DNA from: Sympetrum striolatum
Taxonomy: Eukaryota > Arthropoda > Insecta > Odonata > Libellulidae
Assembly: GCA_947579665.1 (NCBI GenBank)
Contig: OX388352.1
Span: 32,854,216-32,918,215 of the forward strand
Length of the DNA stretch: 64,000 bases
Direction: 5' to 3'
Below the pieces are notes generated by a model. The model worked only from the letters and a program-made list of their open reading frames with translations. It made no database searches and was not told the DNA's origin. Below are positions 1 to 15,230 of this stretch, one piece after another (the first letter of the stretch is position 1; each line of letters begins with the position of its first letter). A program made the position numbers and the translations under genes.

Positions 1-3000
1 AAATCACAAAATTTAAGGCAAACTAGAGGAAAGATTGGAATTTCGGAGAAATTATTCGTTTTCGATTCTTTTCTCGATCAAGCCTCGATAAAATGAGGAA
101 AATTAAGGCAATTTATAGGAACAAAATCGAAATTTTGCTAAAATTATACGTTTTTATGCTTTTTTCGATCATATCTCTATAGAATGACGACAATAACGAA
201 AAAAAGAAGAAAAAAATTCGGATTTCGGTAAATTTATCCGATTTCGTTGCTTTTTTTTAATCATATCTAGATAAAATGACGAATATTAAGTTAAAATGGA
301 AGAAAGAATTTGAAATATCTTTAAAATTATTCGTATTTGTTGCTTTTTCCGATCATATCTCGATAAAATGACAAATGTTAAGGATAAATAGAATAAATAA
401 AAAGAAATATCTATAAAATTATCCGTTTTCCTTGCTTTTTTCGATCATTATTCAATTAAATGACAAAAATTTAGGTAATATAGAAGAGATAAATAGAAAT
501 ATCTTTAAAATTATCCGTTTTCGTTATTTTTTTCGATCTAATCTCGATAAAATGAAGAAATTTAAGGCAAAATAGAGGAATAATATTAAATTTCGCTAAA
601 ATTATCAATTATTGGTTGCTTTTTTCCTACATAACTCGAAAAAACGATTGAAATTTAGGCAATATAGAGGATGAAAATTGACATTCGCTAATATTGTCAT
701 TTTCGTTGCTTTTTTCCATAATTTTTCGATAAAATGACGAAAAGTAATGCAAAAAAGATGATAAAAATTGAACATTTCGCTATAATTATACGTTTTCAAG
801 GCTAGTTTTAATCATATCTATATAAAAATAACGAAAATTTAGGTAATATAGAAAACAGAATTAGGAATTTCGCTAAAATTATCCGTTTTTGTTCCTTTTT
901 TCAATCATATCTAGACAAAATGACGAATATTAAGGAAAATAGAATAAATAAATAGAAATATATTTAAAATTACCCGTTTTCCTTGCTTTTTTTCGATAAT
1001 ATCTCCATAAAATGATGAAAATTATGGGAAAATAGAGGATAAAAATTGAACTTTCGCTAAATTTATCCGTTTTCGTTGTATATCGTTAAAATATATGCTA
1101 AAATTATCTAATATTTGTCGCTTTTTTCGTACATATCTCGAAAAAACGACGGAAATTAGGGCAAAATAGATGATGATAATTGAAATTCACAAAAATTATC
1201 CGTTTTCGTTGCATTTTTCGATAATTTCTTGATAAAATTACGAAAATTATGAAAAAAAAAGTGGATTAAAATTGAAATTTCGCTAAAATTATCCTTTTTC
1301 ATTGCTTTTTTCGATCATATCTCATTAAAATGACGAACATTAACGAAAAATAGAGGAAAAAAATTCACATTTTGGTAAATTTATCCGTTATCGTTGCCTT
1401 TTTTGATCATGTCTCGATGCAATGACGATATTTTAGGCAAAATAGAGGAAAAATATTTAGATTTCGCTAAAATTATCAATAATTTGTTGCTTTCTTCGTA
1501 CAAATCTCGAAAAAACGACAGAAATTAAGGCAAAATAGAGGATGAAAATTGACATTCGCTAAAATTATCATCTTCGTTGCTTTTTTCGATAATTTTTTCG
1601 ATAAATGACGAAAAATAATGCAAAAAAGAGGATAAAAATTGAACATTTCGCTATAATTATCCGTTTTCAAGGCTTATTTCAATCATATCTATATAAAATG
1701 ACGATATATTAGGTAATATAGAAAACAGAATTAGAAATTTCGCTAAAATTATCCGTTTTCGTTCCTTTTTTCAATCATATCTCGATAAAATGACGAATAT
1801 TAAGGCAAAATAGAATAAATAAATAGAAATATCTTTAAAATTATCCGTTTTCCTTGCTTTTTTCGATAATATCTCCATAAAATGATGAAAATTATGTGAA
1901 AATAGAGGATAAAAATTGAACTTTCTCTAAATTTATCCGTTTTCGTTGCCTTTTCCGATCATATCACGATAAAAAGACGATATTTTAGGCAAAATAGAGG
2001 AAAGAAACTGAAATTCCGTTGAAATTATCCGCTTACGTTGCTATTTTCGATCATAACTCGATAAAATGACGAAATTAAAGGCAATATAGAGGAAAAATAT
2101 TTAAATTTCGCTAAAATTATCAATTATTTGTTGCTTTCTTCGTACATATCTCTAAAAAACGACAGAAATTAAGGCAAAATAGAGGATGAAAATTGAAATT
2201 CGCTAAAATCATCCTTTTCGTTGCATTTTTCGATTAAATCTCGATAAAATGACGGAAATTAAGGCAATATAGAAGATAAAAGTTGAAATTTCACGAAAAT
2301 TATCCATTTTTGTTGCTTTTATCGATCATATCTCGATAAAATCACAAAATTTAAGGCAAACTAGAGGAAAAGATTGGAATTCCGGTGAAATTATTCGTTT
2401 ACGATTCTTTTCTCGATCAAGCCTCGATAAAATGACGAAAATTAAGTTAAAATGGAAGAAAGAATTTAAAATATCTTTAAAATTATCCGTTTTTGTTGCT
2501 TTTTTCGATCATATCTCAATAAAATTACAAGAATTAAGGTAAAATAGAGGATAAAATTTGAAACTTCGCTTAAATTATCCTTTTTCGTTATTTTTTCCGA
2601 TCGTATCTCGATGAAATGAGGAAATTAAAGGCAAAATAGAGGAAAAATATATAAATTTCGCTAAAATTATCTAATATTTGTTGCTTTTTTCTTAAATATC
2701 TCGAAACAACGAAGGATATTAGGGCAAAATAGAGGATGATAATTGAAATTCACTAAAATTATTCGTTTTCGTTGCTTTTTTCAATAATTTCTTGATAAAA
2801 TTACGAAAATTAAGGAAAAAAATTGGACAAAAATTGAAATTTCGCCAAAATTATCCTTTTTCATTGCTTTTTTCGATCATATCTCATTAAAATGACGAAC
2901 ATTAACGAAAAATAGAGGAAAAAATTCAGATTTCGGTAAATTTATCCGTTATCGTTGCCTTTTTTGATCATATCTCGATGCAATGACGATATTTTAGGAA

Positions 3001-5480
3001 AAATATTTAGATTTCGCTAAAATTATCAATTATTTGTTGCTTTCTTCGTACAAATCTCGAAAAAGCGACACAAATTAAGGCAAAAGAGAGGATGAAAATT
3101 GACATTCGCTAAAATTATCATTTTCGTTGCTTTTTTCGATAATTTTTCGATAAAATGACGAACAATAATGCAAAAAAGAGGATAAAAATTGAACATTTCG
3201 CTATAATTATCCATTTCATGGCTTTTTTCAATCATATCTAAAAAAAATGACGAAAATCTAGGTAAAATAGAAAACAGAATTAGAAATTTCGCTAAAATTA
3301 TCCGTTTTCGTTGCTTTTTTCGATTATATCTCGACAAAATGACGGAAATTAAGGCAAAATAGAGGATAAAAGTTGAAATTTCATGAAGATTATCCATTTT
3401 TGTTGCTTTTATCGATCATATCTGCATAAAATGACGAAAATTATGGGAAAATAGAGGATGAAAATTGAACTTTCGCTAAATTTATCCATTTTTGTTGCTT
3501 TTTTCGATCACATCTCGATGTAATGACGATATTTTAGGCAAAATAGAGGAAAAATATTTAGATTTCGCTAAAATTATCAATTATTTGTTGCTATCTTCGT
3601 ACAAATCTCCAGAAAACGACAGAAATTAAGGCAAAATAGAGGATGAGAATTGACATTAGATGAAATTATCATTTTCGTTGCTTTTTCGATTATATCTCGA
3701 TAAAATGACGGAAATTAAGGCAAAATAGTGGATAAAAGTTGAAATTTCACGAAAATTATCCATTTTTGTTGCTTTTATCGATCATATCTCGATAAAATCA
3801 CAAAATTTAAGGCAAACTAGAGGAAAAGATTGGAATTTCGGAGAAATTATTCGTTTTCGATTCTTTTCTCGATCAAGCCTCGATAAAATGAGGAAAATTA
3901 AGGCAATTTATAGGAACAAAATCGAAATTTTGCTAAAATTATACGTATTTATTGCTTTTTTCGATCATATCTCTATAAAATGACGACAATAACGAAAAAT
4001 AGAGGAAAAAAATTCGGATTTCGGTAAATTTATCCGATTTCGTTGCTTTTTTTTAATCATATCTAGATAAAATGACGAATATTAAGTTAAAATGGAAGAA
4101 AGAATTTGAAATATCTTTAAAATTATTCGTATTTGTTGCTTTTTCCGATCATATCTCGATAAAATGACAAATGTTAAGGATAAATAGAATAAATAAAAAG
4201 AAATATCTATAAAATTATCCGTTTTCCTTGCTTTTTTCGATCATTATTCAATTAAATGACAAAAATTTTGGTAATATAGAAGAGATAAATAGAAATATCT
4301 TTAAAATTATCCGTTTTCGTTATTTTTTTCGATCTAATCTCGATAAAATGAAGAAATTAAAGGCAAAATAGAGGAATAATATTAAATTTCGCTAAAATTA
4401 TCAATTATTTGTTGCTTTTTTCCTACATAACTCGAAAAAACGATTGAAATTTAGGCAATATAGAGGATGAAAATTGACATTCGCTAATATTGTCATTTTC
4501 GTTGCTTTTTTCCATAATTTTTCGATAAAATGACGAAAAGTAATGCAAAAAAGATGATAAAAATTGAACATTTCGCTATAATTATACGTTTTCAAGGCTA
4601 TTTTCAATCATATCTATATAAAAATAACGAAAATTTAGGTAATATAGAAAACAGAATTAGAAATTTCGCTAAAATTATCCGTTTTTGTTCCTTTTTTCAA
4701 TCATATCTAGACAAAATGACGAATATTAAGGAAAATAGAATAAATAAATAGAAATATCTTTAAAATTACCCGTTTTCCTTGCTTTTTTCGATAATATCTC
4801 CATAAAATGATGAAAATTATGGGAAAATAGAGGATAAAAATTGAACTTTCGCTAAATTTATCCGTTTTCGTTGTATATCGTTAAAATATATGCTAAAATT
4901 ATCTAATATTTGTCGCTTTTTTCGTACATATCTCGAAAAAACGACGGAAATTAGGGCAAAATAGATGATGATAATTGAAATTCACAAAAATTATCCGTTT
5001 TCGTTGCTTTTTTCGATAATTTCTTGATAAAATTACGAAAATTATGAAAAAAAAAGTGGATTAAAATTGAAATTTCGCTAAAATTATCCTTTTTCATTGC
5101 TTTTTTCGATCATATCTCATTAAAATGACGAACATTAACGAAAAATAGAGGAAAAAAATTCACATTTTGGTAAATTTATCCGTTATCGTTGCCTTTTTTG
5201 ATCATGTCTCGATGCAATGACGATATTTTAGGCAAAATAGAGGAAAAATATTTAGATTTCGCTAAAATTATCAATTATTTGTTGCTTTCTTCGTACAAAT
5301 CTCGAAAAAACGACAGAAATTAAGGCAAAATAGAGGATGAAAATTGACATTCGCTAAAATTATCATCTTCGTTGCTTTTTTCGATAATTTTTCGATAAAA
5401 TGACGAAAAATAATGCAAAAAAGAGGATAAAAATTGAACATTTCGCTATAATTATCCGTTTTTATGGCTTTTTTCAATCA
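1..5480. repeat. higher-order satellite duplication, ~3.79-kb offset
   Basis: Bases 1 to about 1690 reappear almost unchanged at about 3795-5480, an offset of 3794-3796. Diagnostic shared oddities include AATCACAAAATTTAAGGCAA at the start, an interrupted monomer with CGTTGTATATCGTTAAAATA (1075 and about 4870), and the same minus-strand open frames at 605-799 and 4401-4607. The near identity, including non-consensus errors, shows a recent block duplication rather than independent monomer drift. Confidence 0.88.
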
Positions 5481-8229
5481 TATCTATAAAAAATAACGAA
5501 AATTTAGGTAATATAGAAAACAGAATTAGAAATTTCGCTAAAATTATTCGTTTTAGTTGCTTTTTTCGATAATTTCTTGATAAAATGACGAAAATTAAGG
5601 AAAAATAGAGGATAAAAATAACAAATTTCGCTAAAAGTATCCTTTTAGTTGCTTTTTTCGATTATATCTCGATAAAATGACGTAAATTAAGGCAAAATAG
5701 AGGATAAAAGTTGAAATTTCACGAATATTATCCATTTTTGTTGCTTTTATCGATCATATCTCAATACAATGACGAACATTAACGAAAAATAGAGGGAAAA
5801 AATTCAGATTTCGATAAATTTATCCGTTTTCGTTTGTTTTATTTAATCATATCTCGATAAAATGACGAATATTAAGTTAAATTGGAAGAGAGAAATTGAT
5901 ATATCTTTCAAATTATCCGTTTTCCTTGCTTTTTTCGATAACATCTCCATAAAATGACGAAAATTATGGAAAATAGAGGATAAAAATTGAACTTTCGCTA
6001 AATTTATCCATTTTTGTTGCTTTTTTCGATCACATCTCCATAAAATGACGATCATTCACGAAAAATAGAGGAAAAAGTTCAGATTTCGGTATATTTATCC
6101 GTTTTCGTTTCCTATTTCGATCATATTTCGATAAAAAGACGATATTTTAGGCGAAATAGAGGAAAGAAACTGAAATTCCGTTGAAATTATCCGCTTAAGT
6201 TGCTATTTTTGATCATAACTCGATAAAATGACGAAATTAAAGGCAATATAGAGGAAAAATATTTAAATTTCGCTAAAATTATCAATTATTTGTTGCTTTC
6301 TTCGTACAAATCTCGAAAGAACGACGGAAATTAAGGCAAAATAGAGGATGAAAATTGAAATTCGCTAAAATTATCATTTTCGTTGCTTTTTTCGATAATT
6401 TCTCTATAAAATGACAAAATTTAAGGAAAAATAGAGGATAAAAATTCGGATTTCGGTAAATTTATCCGTTTTCGTTGCTTTTTTTAAATAATATATCGAT
6501 AAAATGACGAATATTAAGTTAAAATGGAAGAAAGAATTTGAAATATCTTTAAAATTATCCGTTTTTCTTGCTTTTTCCGATCATATCTCGATAAAATGAC
6601 AAATATTAAGGATAAGTAGAATAAATAAGAAAAAATATCTATAAAATTATCCGTTTTCCTTGCTTTTTTCGATCATATCTCGATGAAATGACGAAATGTC
6701 AGGAAAAATAGAGGTTAAAAATTGAAATTTCGCAAAATTTATCCTCTTCGTTGCTTTTTTCGATTATATCTCGTAAGAATGTTGGAAAATAAGGCAAAAT
6801 AGAGGATAAAAGTTGAAATTTCACTAAAAGTATCCAGTTTTGTTGCTTTCTTCGATCATTTCTCGATAGAATGACAAAATTTAAGGCAATTTAGAGGAAA
6901 AGAATTGGAATTTCGGTGAAATTATCCGTTTTCGATTCTTTTCTCGATCAAGCCTCGATAAAATGACGAAAATTTAGGTAATAAAGATAACAGAAATTGA
7001 AATTTCGCTAACATCATCCGTTTTCGTTGCTTTTTTCAATCATATCTCGATAAAATGACGAATATTAAGGCAAAATAGAGGAAATAAATAGAAATACTTT
7101 AAAATTATCCGTTTTCGTTGCTTTTTTCGATCATATCTCGAAGTATTGATGAAAATTAAGGCAAAATATAGGATAAAAATCGAAATTTCGCTAAAATTAA
7201 CCATTTTCGTTGCTTTTATTGAATCATATCTCGATAAAATGACGAGAATTAAGGTAAAATAAAGGATGAAAATTGAAATTTCGCTAAAATTATCAATTAT
7301 TTGTTGCTTTCTTCGTACATATCTCGAAAAAACGAAGGAAATTAAGGCAATATAGAGGATGAAAATTGAAATTCGCTAAAATTATCATTTTCGTTGCTTT
7401 TTTCGATAATTTCTCGATAAAATGACAAAAATTAAGGAAAAATAGAGGATAAAAATAACAAATTTCGCTAAAATTATCCTTTCGTTGCTTTTTTCGATTA
7501 TATCTCGATAAAATGACGGAAATTATGGCAAAATAGAGGAATAAAGTTGAAATTTCACAAAAATTATCCATTTTTGTTGCTTTTATCGATCATATCTCAA
7601 TAAAATCACGAAATTTAAGGCAAACTAGAGAAAAAGATTGGAATTCCGGTGATATTTATCGTTTTCGATTCTTTTCTCGATCAAGCCTCGATAAAATGAC
7701 GAAAATTAAGGCAAATTAGAGGAACAAAATCGAAATTTTACTAAAATTATCCGTTTTCATTTCTTTTTTCGATCATATCTCAATAAAATGACGAACATTA
7801 ACGAAAAATAGAGAAAAAAATTCGGATATCGGTAACTTTATCCGTTTTCGTTGCTTTTTTTTAATCATATCTCGATAAAATGACGAATATTAAGTTAAAA
7901 TGGAAGAAAGAATTTGAAATATCTTTAAAATTATCCGTTTTTGTTGCTTTTACCGATCATATCTCGATAAAATGACAAAAATTAAGGATAAATAGAATAA
8001 ATAAAAAGAAATATCTATAAAATTATCCGTTTTCCTTCTTTTTTCGATCATATCTCGATGAAATGACGAAATGTCAGGAAAAATAGAGGTTAAAAATGGA
8101 AATTTCGGACATTTATCCTCTTCGTTGCTTTTTTCGATTATATCTCGTAAGAATGACGGAAATTAGGCAAAATAGAGGATAAAAGTTGAAATTTCATTAA
8201 TATTATCCATATTTGTTGCTTTCTTCGAT

Positions 8230-11200
8230 CATATCTCGATAAAATGACAAAATTTAAGGCAATTCAGAGGAAAAGAATTGGAATTTCGGTGAAATTATCC
8301 GTTTTCGATTCTTTTCTCTATCAAGCATCGATAAAATGACGAAAATTTGGGTAATAAAGATAACAGAAATTGAAATTTCGCTAACATTATCCGTTTTCGT
8401 TGATTTTTTCAATCATATCTCGATAAAATGACGAATATTAAGGCAAAATAGAAGAAAGAAATTGAAAATCTATAAAATTATCCGCTTTCGTTACTTTTAT
8501 CGATCATATCTCGATAAAATGACGAGAATTAATGTAAAATAGAGGATGAAAATTGAAATTTCGCTAAAATTATCCATTTTCGTTATTTTTTCTGATCATA
8601 TCGCAATAAAATGAAGAAATTAGAGGCAAAATAGAGAAAAATATTTAAATTTCGCTAAAATTACAAATTATTTGTTGCTTTTTTCGTACATATCTCGAAA
8701 AAAAGACGGTAATTACGGCAAAATAGACGAAAAAAATTCAGATTTCGGTAAATTTATCCGTTTTCGTTGCCTTTTTTGATCATATCTTGATATAATGACG
8801 ATATTTTAGGCAACATGGGGGTAAAAATTGAAATTACGGTGAAATTATCAATTATTTGTTGCTCTTTTTGTACATATCACAAAAAATCGACTGAAATTAA
8901 GGCACAATAGAGGATGAAAATTGAAATTCGCAAAAATTATAATTTTCGTTGCTCTTTTCGATAATTTCTCGAAAAAATGACGAAAATTCACGAAAATTAT
9001 CCATTTTTGTTGCTTTTAACGATCATATCTCGATAAAATCACAAAATTTAAGGCAAACTAGAGGTAAAGATTAGAATTCCGGTGAAATTATTCGTTTTCG
9101 ATTCTTTTCTCGATCAAGCCTCGATAAAATGACGAAAATTAAGGCAACGGAGAGGAACAAAATCGAAATTTTACTAAAATTATCCGTTTTCGTTTCTTTT
9201 TTCGATCATATCTCAATAAAATGACGAACATTAACGAAAAATAGAGAAAAAAAATTCGGATATCGGTAACTTTATCCGTTTTCGTTGCTTTTTTTTAATC
9301 ATATCTCGATAAAATGACGAATATTAAGTTAAAATGGAAGAAAGAATTTGAAATATCTTTAAAATTATCCGTTTTTGTTGATTTTTTCGATCATATCTCA
9401 ATGAAATGACAAGAATTAAGGTAAAATAGAGGATAAAATTTGAAATTTCGCTAAAATTACCCTTTTTCGTTATTTTTTCTGATCGTATCTCGATGAAATG
9501 AGGAAATTAAAGGCAAAATAGAGGAAAAATATTTTAATTTTGCTAAAATTATCTAATAGATGTTGCTTTTTTCGTACATATCTCGAAAAAACGACGGAAA
9601 TTAGGGCAACATAGAGGATGATAATTGAAATTCACTAATATTATCCGTTTTCGTTGCTTTATTCGATAATTTCTTCATAAAATTACGAAAATTAAGGAAA
9701 AAAAGTGGATAAAAATTGAAATTTCGCTAAAATTATCCTTTTTCATTGCTTTTTTCGATCATATCTCATTAAAATGACGAACATTAACGAAAAATAGAGG
9801 AAACAAATTCAGATTTCGGTAAATTTATCCGTTATCGTTGCCTTTTTTGATCATATCTCGATGCAATGACGATATTTTAGGCAAAATAGAGGAAAAATAT
9901 TTAGATTTCGCTAAAATTATCAATTATTTGTTGCTTTCTTCGTACAAATCTCGAAAAAACGACAGAAATTAAGGCAAAATAGAGGATGAAATTTGACATT
10001 CCCAAAAATTATCATCTTCGTTGCTTTTTTCGAAAATTTTTTCGATAAAATGACGAAAAATAATGCAAAAAAGAGCATAAAAATTGAACATTTCGCTATA
10101 ATTATCCGTTTTTATGGCTTTTTTCAATCATATCTATAAAAAATGACGAAAATTTTGGTAATATAGAATACAGAATTAGTAATTTCGCTAAAATTATCCG
10201 TTTTAGTTGCTTTTTTCGATAATTTCTTGATAAAATGACGAAGATTAAGGAAAAATAGAAGATAAAAATAACAAATTTCGCTAAAACTATCCTTTTCGTT
10301 GCTTTTTTCGATTATATCTCGATAAAATGACGGAAATTAAGGCAATATAGAGGATAAAAGTTGAAATTTCACGAAAATTATCCATTTTTATTGTTTTTAT
10401 CGATCATATCTCGATAATATGACAAAATTTAAGGCAATTTAGAGGATAAGAATTGGAATTTCGGTGAAATTATCCGTTTTCGATTCTTTTCTCTATCAAG
10501 CCTCGATAAAATGACGAAAATTTGGGTAATAAAGATAACAGAAATTGAAATTTTGCTAACATTATCCGTTTTCGTTGATTTTTTCAATCATATCTCGATA
10601 AAATGACGAATATTAAGGCAAAATAGAAGAAAGAAATTGAAAATCTATAAAATTATCCGCTTTCGTTACTTTTTTCGATCATATCTCGATAAAATGACGA
10701 GAATTAAGGTAAAATAGAGGATTAAAATTGAAATTTCGCTAAAATTATCCATTTTCGTTAATTTTTCTGATCATATCGCAATAAAATGAAGAAATTAGAG
10801 GCAAAATAGAGAAAAATATTTAAATTTCGCTAAAATTACAAATTATTTGTTGCTTTTTTCGTACATATCTCGAAAAAAAGACGGTAATTAAGGCAAAATA
10901 GACGAAAAAAATTCAGATTTCGGTAAATTTATCCGTTTTCGTTGCCTTTTTTGATCATATCTTGATATAATGACGATATTTTAGGCAAAATGGGGGTAAA
11001 AATTGAAATTACGATGAAATTATCAATTATTTGTTGCTCTTTTTGTACATATCACAAAAAATCGACGGAAATTAAGGCACAATAGAGGATGAAAATTGAA
11101 ATTCGCAAAAATTATAATTTTCGTTGCTCTTTTCGATAATTTCTCGATAAAATGACGAAAATTCACGAAAATTATCCATTTTTGTTGCTTTTAACGATCA

Positions 11201-12590
11201 TATCTCGATAAAATCACAAAATTTAAGGCAAACTAGTGGTAAAGATTAGAATTCCGGTGAAATTATTCGTTTTCGATTCTTTTCTCGATCAAGCCTCGAT
11301 AAAATGACGAAAATTAAGGCAACGGAGAGGAACAAAATCGAAATTTTACTAAAATTATCCGTTTTCGTTTCTTTTTTCGATCATATCTCAATAAAATGAC
11401 CAACATTAACGAAAAATAGAGAAAAAAAATTCGGATATCGGTAACTTTATCCGTTTTCGTTGCTTTTTTTTAATCATATCTCGATAAAATGACGAATATT
11501 AAGTTAAAATGGAAGAAAGAATTTGAAATATCTTTAAAATTATCCGTTTTTGTTGATTTTTTCGATCATATCTCAATGAAATGACAAGAATTAAGGTAAA
11601 ATAGAGGATAAAATTTGAAATTTCGCTAAAATTATCCTTTTTCGTTATTTTTTCCGATCGTATCTCGATGAAATGAGGAAATTAAAGGCAAAATAGAGGA
11701 AAAATATTTTAATTTTGCTAAAATTATCTAATATATGTTGCTTTTTTCGTACATATCTCGAAAAAACGACGGAAATTAGGGCAACATAGAGGATGATACT
11801 TGAAATTCACTAATATTATCCGTTTTCGTTGCTTTATTCGATAATTTCTTCATAAAATTACGAAAATTAAGGAAAAAAAGTGGATAAAAATTGAAATTTC
11901 GCTAAAATTATCCTTTTTCATTGCTTTTTTCGATCATATCTCATTAAAATGACGAACATTAACGAAAAATAGAGGAAACAAATTCAGATTTCGGTAAATT
12001 TATCCGTTATCGTTGCTTTTTTGATCATATCTCGATGCAATGACGATATTTTAGGCAAAATAGAGGAAAAATATTTAGATTTCGCTAAAATTATCAATTA
12101 TTTGTTGCTTTCTTCGTACAAATCTCGAAAAAACGACAGAAATTAAGGCAAAATAGAGGATGAAATTTGTTATTCCCAAAAATTATCATCTTCGTTGCTC
12201 TTTTCGAAAATTTTTTCCATAAAATGACGAAAAATAATGCAAAAAAGAGCATAAAAATTGAACATTTCGCTATAATTATCCGTTTTTATGGCTTTTTTCA
12301 ATCATATCTATAAAAAATGACGAAAATTTTGGTAATATAGAAAACAGAATTAGAAATTTCGCTAAAATTATCCGTTTTAGTTGCTTTTTTCGATAATTTC
12401 TTGATAAAATGACGAAGATTAAGGAAAAATAGAAGATAAAAATAACAAATTTCGCTAAAACTATCCTTTTCGTTGCTTTTTTCGATTATATCTCGATAAA
12501 ATGACGGAAATTAAGGCAAAATAGAGGATAAAAGTTGAAATTTCACGAAAATTATCCATTTTTGTTGTTTTTATCGATCATATCTCGATA
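8230..12590. repeat. tandem higher-order satellite unit, 2175 bp, two copies
   Basis: Two adjacent copies of a 2175-bp block were measured at two independent markers: TTTGGGTAAT at 8346 and 10521, and CCATTTTTGTTGCTTTTAAC at 9001 and 11176. Both copies share unusual monomers such as AAATGGGGGTAAAAATTG and GGCAACGGAGAGGAAC. Part of the same block recurs again at about 15700-17100. Confidence 0.85.
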
Positions 12591-12592
12591 AA

Positions 12593-15230
12593 ATCACAAA
12601 ATTTAAGGCAAACTAGAGGAAAAGATTGGAATTTCGTAGAAATTATTCGTTTTCGATTCTTTTCTCGATCAAGCCTCGATAAAATGAGGAAAATTAAGGC
12701 AATTTAGAGGAACAAAATTGAAATTTTGCTAACATTATCCGTTTTCGTTGATTTTTTCAATCATATCTAGATAAAATGACGAATATTAAGGCAAAATAGA
12801 AAAAAGAAATTGAAAATCTATAAAATTATCCGCTTTCGTTACTTTTTTCGATCATATCTCGATAAAATGACGAATATTAAGTTAAATTAGAAGAGAGAAA
12901 TTGATATATCTTTCAAATTATCCGTTTCCCTTGCTTTTTTCGATAATATCTCCATAAAATGACGAAAATTATGGGAAAATAGAGGATAAAAATTGAACTT
13001 TCGCTAAATTTATCCATTTTTGTTGCTTTTTTCGATCACATCTCCATAAAATGACGATCATTCACGAAAAATAGAGGAAAAAGTTCAGATTTCGGTATAT
13101 TTATCCGTTTTCGTTGCCTTTTTCGATCATATTTCGATAAAAAAGACGATATTTTGGCAAAATAGAGGAAAGAAACTGAAATTCCGTTGAAATTATCCGC
13201 TTACGTTGCTATTTTTGATCATAACTCGATAAAATGACGAAATTAAAGGCAATATAGAGGAAAAATATTTAAATTTCGCTAAAATTATCAATTATTTGTT
13301 GCTTTCTTCGTACATATCTCGAAAGAACGACGGAAATGAAGGCAAAATAGAGGATGAAAATTGAAATTCGCTAAAATTATCCATTTTTGTTGCTTTCTTC
13401 GATCATATCTCGATAAAATGACAAAATTTAAGGCAATTTAGAGGAAAAGAATTGGAATTTCGGTGAAATTATCCGTTTTCGATTCTTTTCTCTATCAAGC
13501 CTCGATAAAATGACGAAAATTTGGGTAATAAAGATAACAGAAATTGAAATTTCGCTAACATTATCCGTTTTCGTTGATTTTTTCAATCATATCTCGATAA
13601 AATGACGAATATTAAGGCAAAATAGAAGAAAGAAATTGAAAATCTATAAAATTATCCGCTTTCGTTACTTTTTTCGATCATATCTCGATAAAATGACGAG
13701 ATTTAAGGTAAAATAGAGGATGAAAATTGAAATTTCGCTAAAATTATCCATTTTCGTAATTTTTTCTGATCATATCGCAATAAAATGAAGAAATTAGAGG
13801 CAAAATAGAGAAAAATATTTAAATTTCGCTAAAATTACAAATTATTTGTTGCTTTTTTCGTACATATCTCGAAAAAAAGACGGTAATTACGGCAAAATAG
13901 ACGAAAAAAATTCAGATTTCGGTAAATTTATCCGTTTTCGTTGCCTTTTTTGATCATATCTTGATATAATGACGATATTTTAGGCAAAATGGGGGTAAAA
14001 ATTGAAATTACGGTGAAATTATCAATTATTTGTTGCTCTTTTTGTACATATCACAAAAAATCGACGGAAATTAAGGCACAATAGAGGATGAAAATTGAAA
14101 TTCGCAAAAATTATAATTTTCCTTGCTCTTTTCGATAATTTCTCGATAAAATGACGAAAATTCACGAAAATTATCCATTTTTGTCCTTTTAACGATCATA
14201 TCTCGATAAAATCACAAAATTTAAGGCAAACTAGAGGAAAAGATTGGAATTTCGTAGAAATTATTCGTTTTCGATTCTTTTCTCGATCAAGCCTCGATAA
14301 AATGAGGAAAATTAAGGCAATTTAGAGGAACAAAATTGAAATTTTGCTAACATTATCCGTTTTCGTTGATTTTTTCAATCATATCTAGATAAAATGACGA
14401 ATATTAAGGCAAAATAGAAAAAAGAAATTGAAAATCTATAAAATTATCCGCTTTCGTTACTTTTTTCGATCATATCTCGATAAAATGACGAATATTAAGT
14501 TAAATTAGAAGAGAGAAATTGATATATCTTTCAAATTATCCGTTTCCCTTGCTTTTTTCGATAATATCTCCATAAAATGACGAAAATTATGGGAAAATAG
14601 AGGATAAAAATTGAACTTTCGCTAAATTTATCCATTTTTGTTGCTTTTTTCGATCACATCTCCATAAAATGACGATCATTCACGAAAAATAGAGGAAAAA
14701 GTTCAGATTTCGGTATATTTATCCGTTTTCGTTGCCTTTTTCGATCATATTTCGATAAAAAGACGATATTTTGGCAAAATAGAGGAAAGAAACTGAAATT
14801 CCGTTGAAATTATCCGCTTACGTTGCTATTTTTGATCATAACTCGATAAAATGACGAAATTAAAGGCAATATAGAGGAAAAATATTTAAATTTCGCTAAA
14901 ATTATCAATTATTTGTTGCTTTCTTCGTACATATCTCGAAAGAACGACGGAAATGAAGGCAAAATAGAGGATGAAAATTGAAATTCGCTAAAATTATCCA
15001 CTTTTGTTGCTTTCTTCGATCATATCTCGATAAAATGACAAAATTTAAGGCAATTTAGAGGAAAAGAATTGGAATTTCGGTGAAATTATCCGTTTTCGAT
15101 TCTTTTCTCTATCAAGCCTCGATAAAATGACGAAAATTTGGGTAATAAAGATAACAGAAATTGAAATTTCGCTAACATTATCCGTTTTCGTTGATTTTTT
15201 CAATCATATCTCGATAAAATGACGAATATT
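12593..15230. repeat. tandem higher-order satellite unit, ~1618 bp, second copy partial
   Basis: A 1618-bp block starting ATCACAAAATTTAAGGC repeats from 12593 at 14211. TTTGGGTAAT recurs at 13520 and 15137 (offset 1617). The second copy stops early, at about 15230, where it joins a monomer from later in the block. This is the signature of unequal exchange or deletion between monomers. Confidence 0.82.
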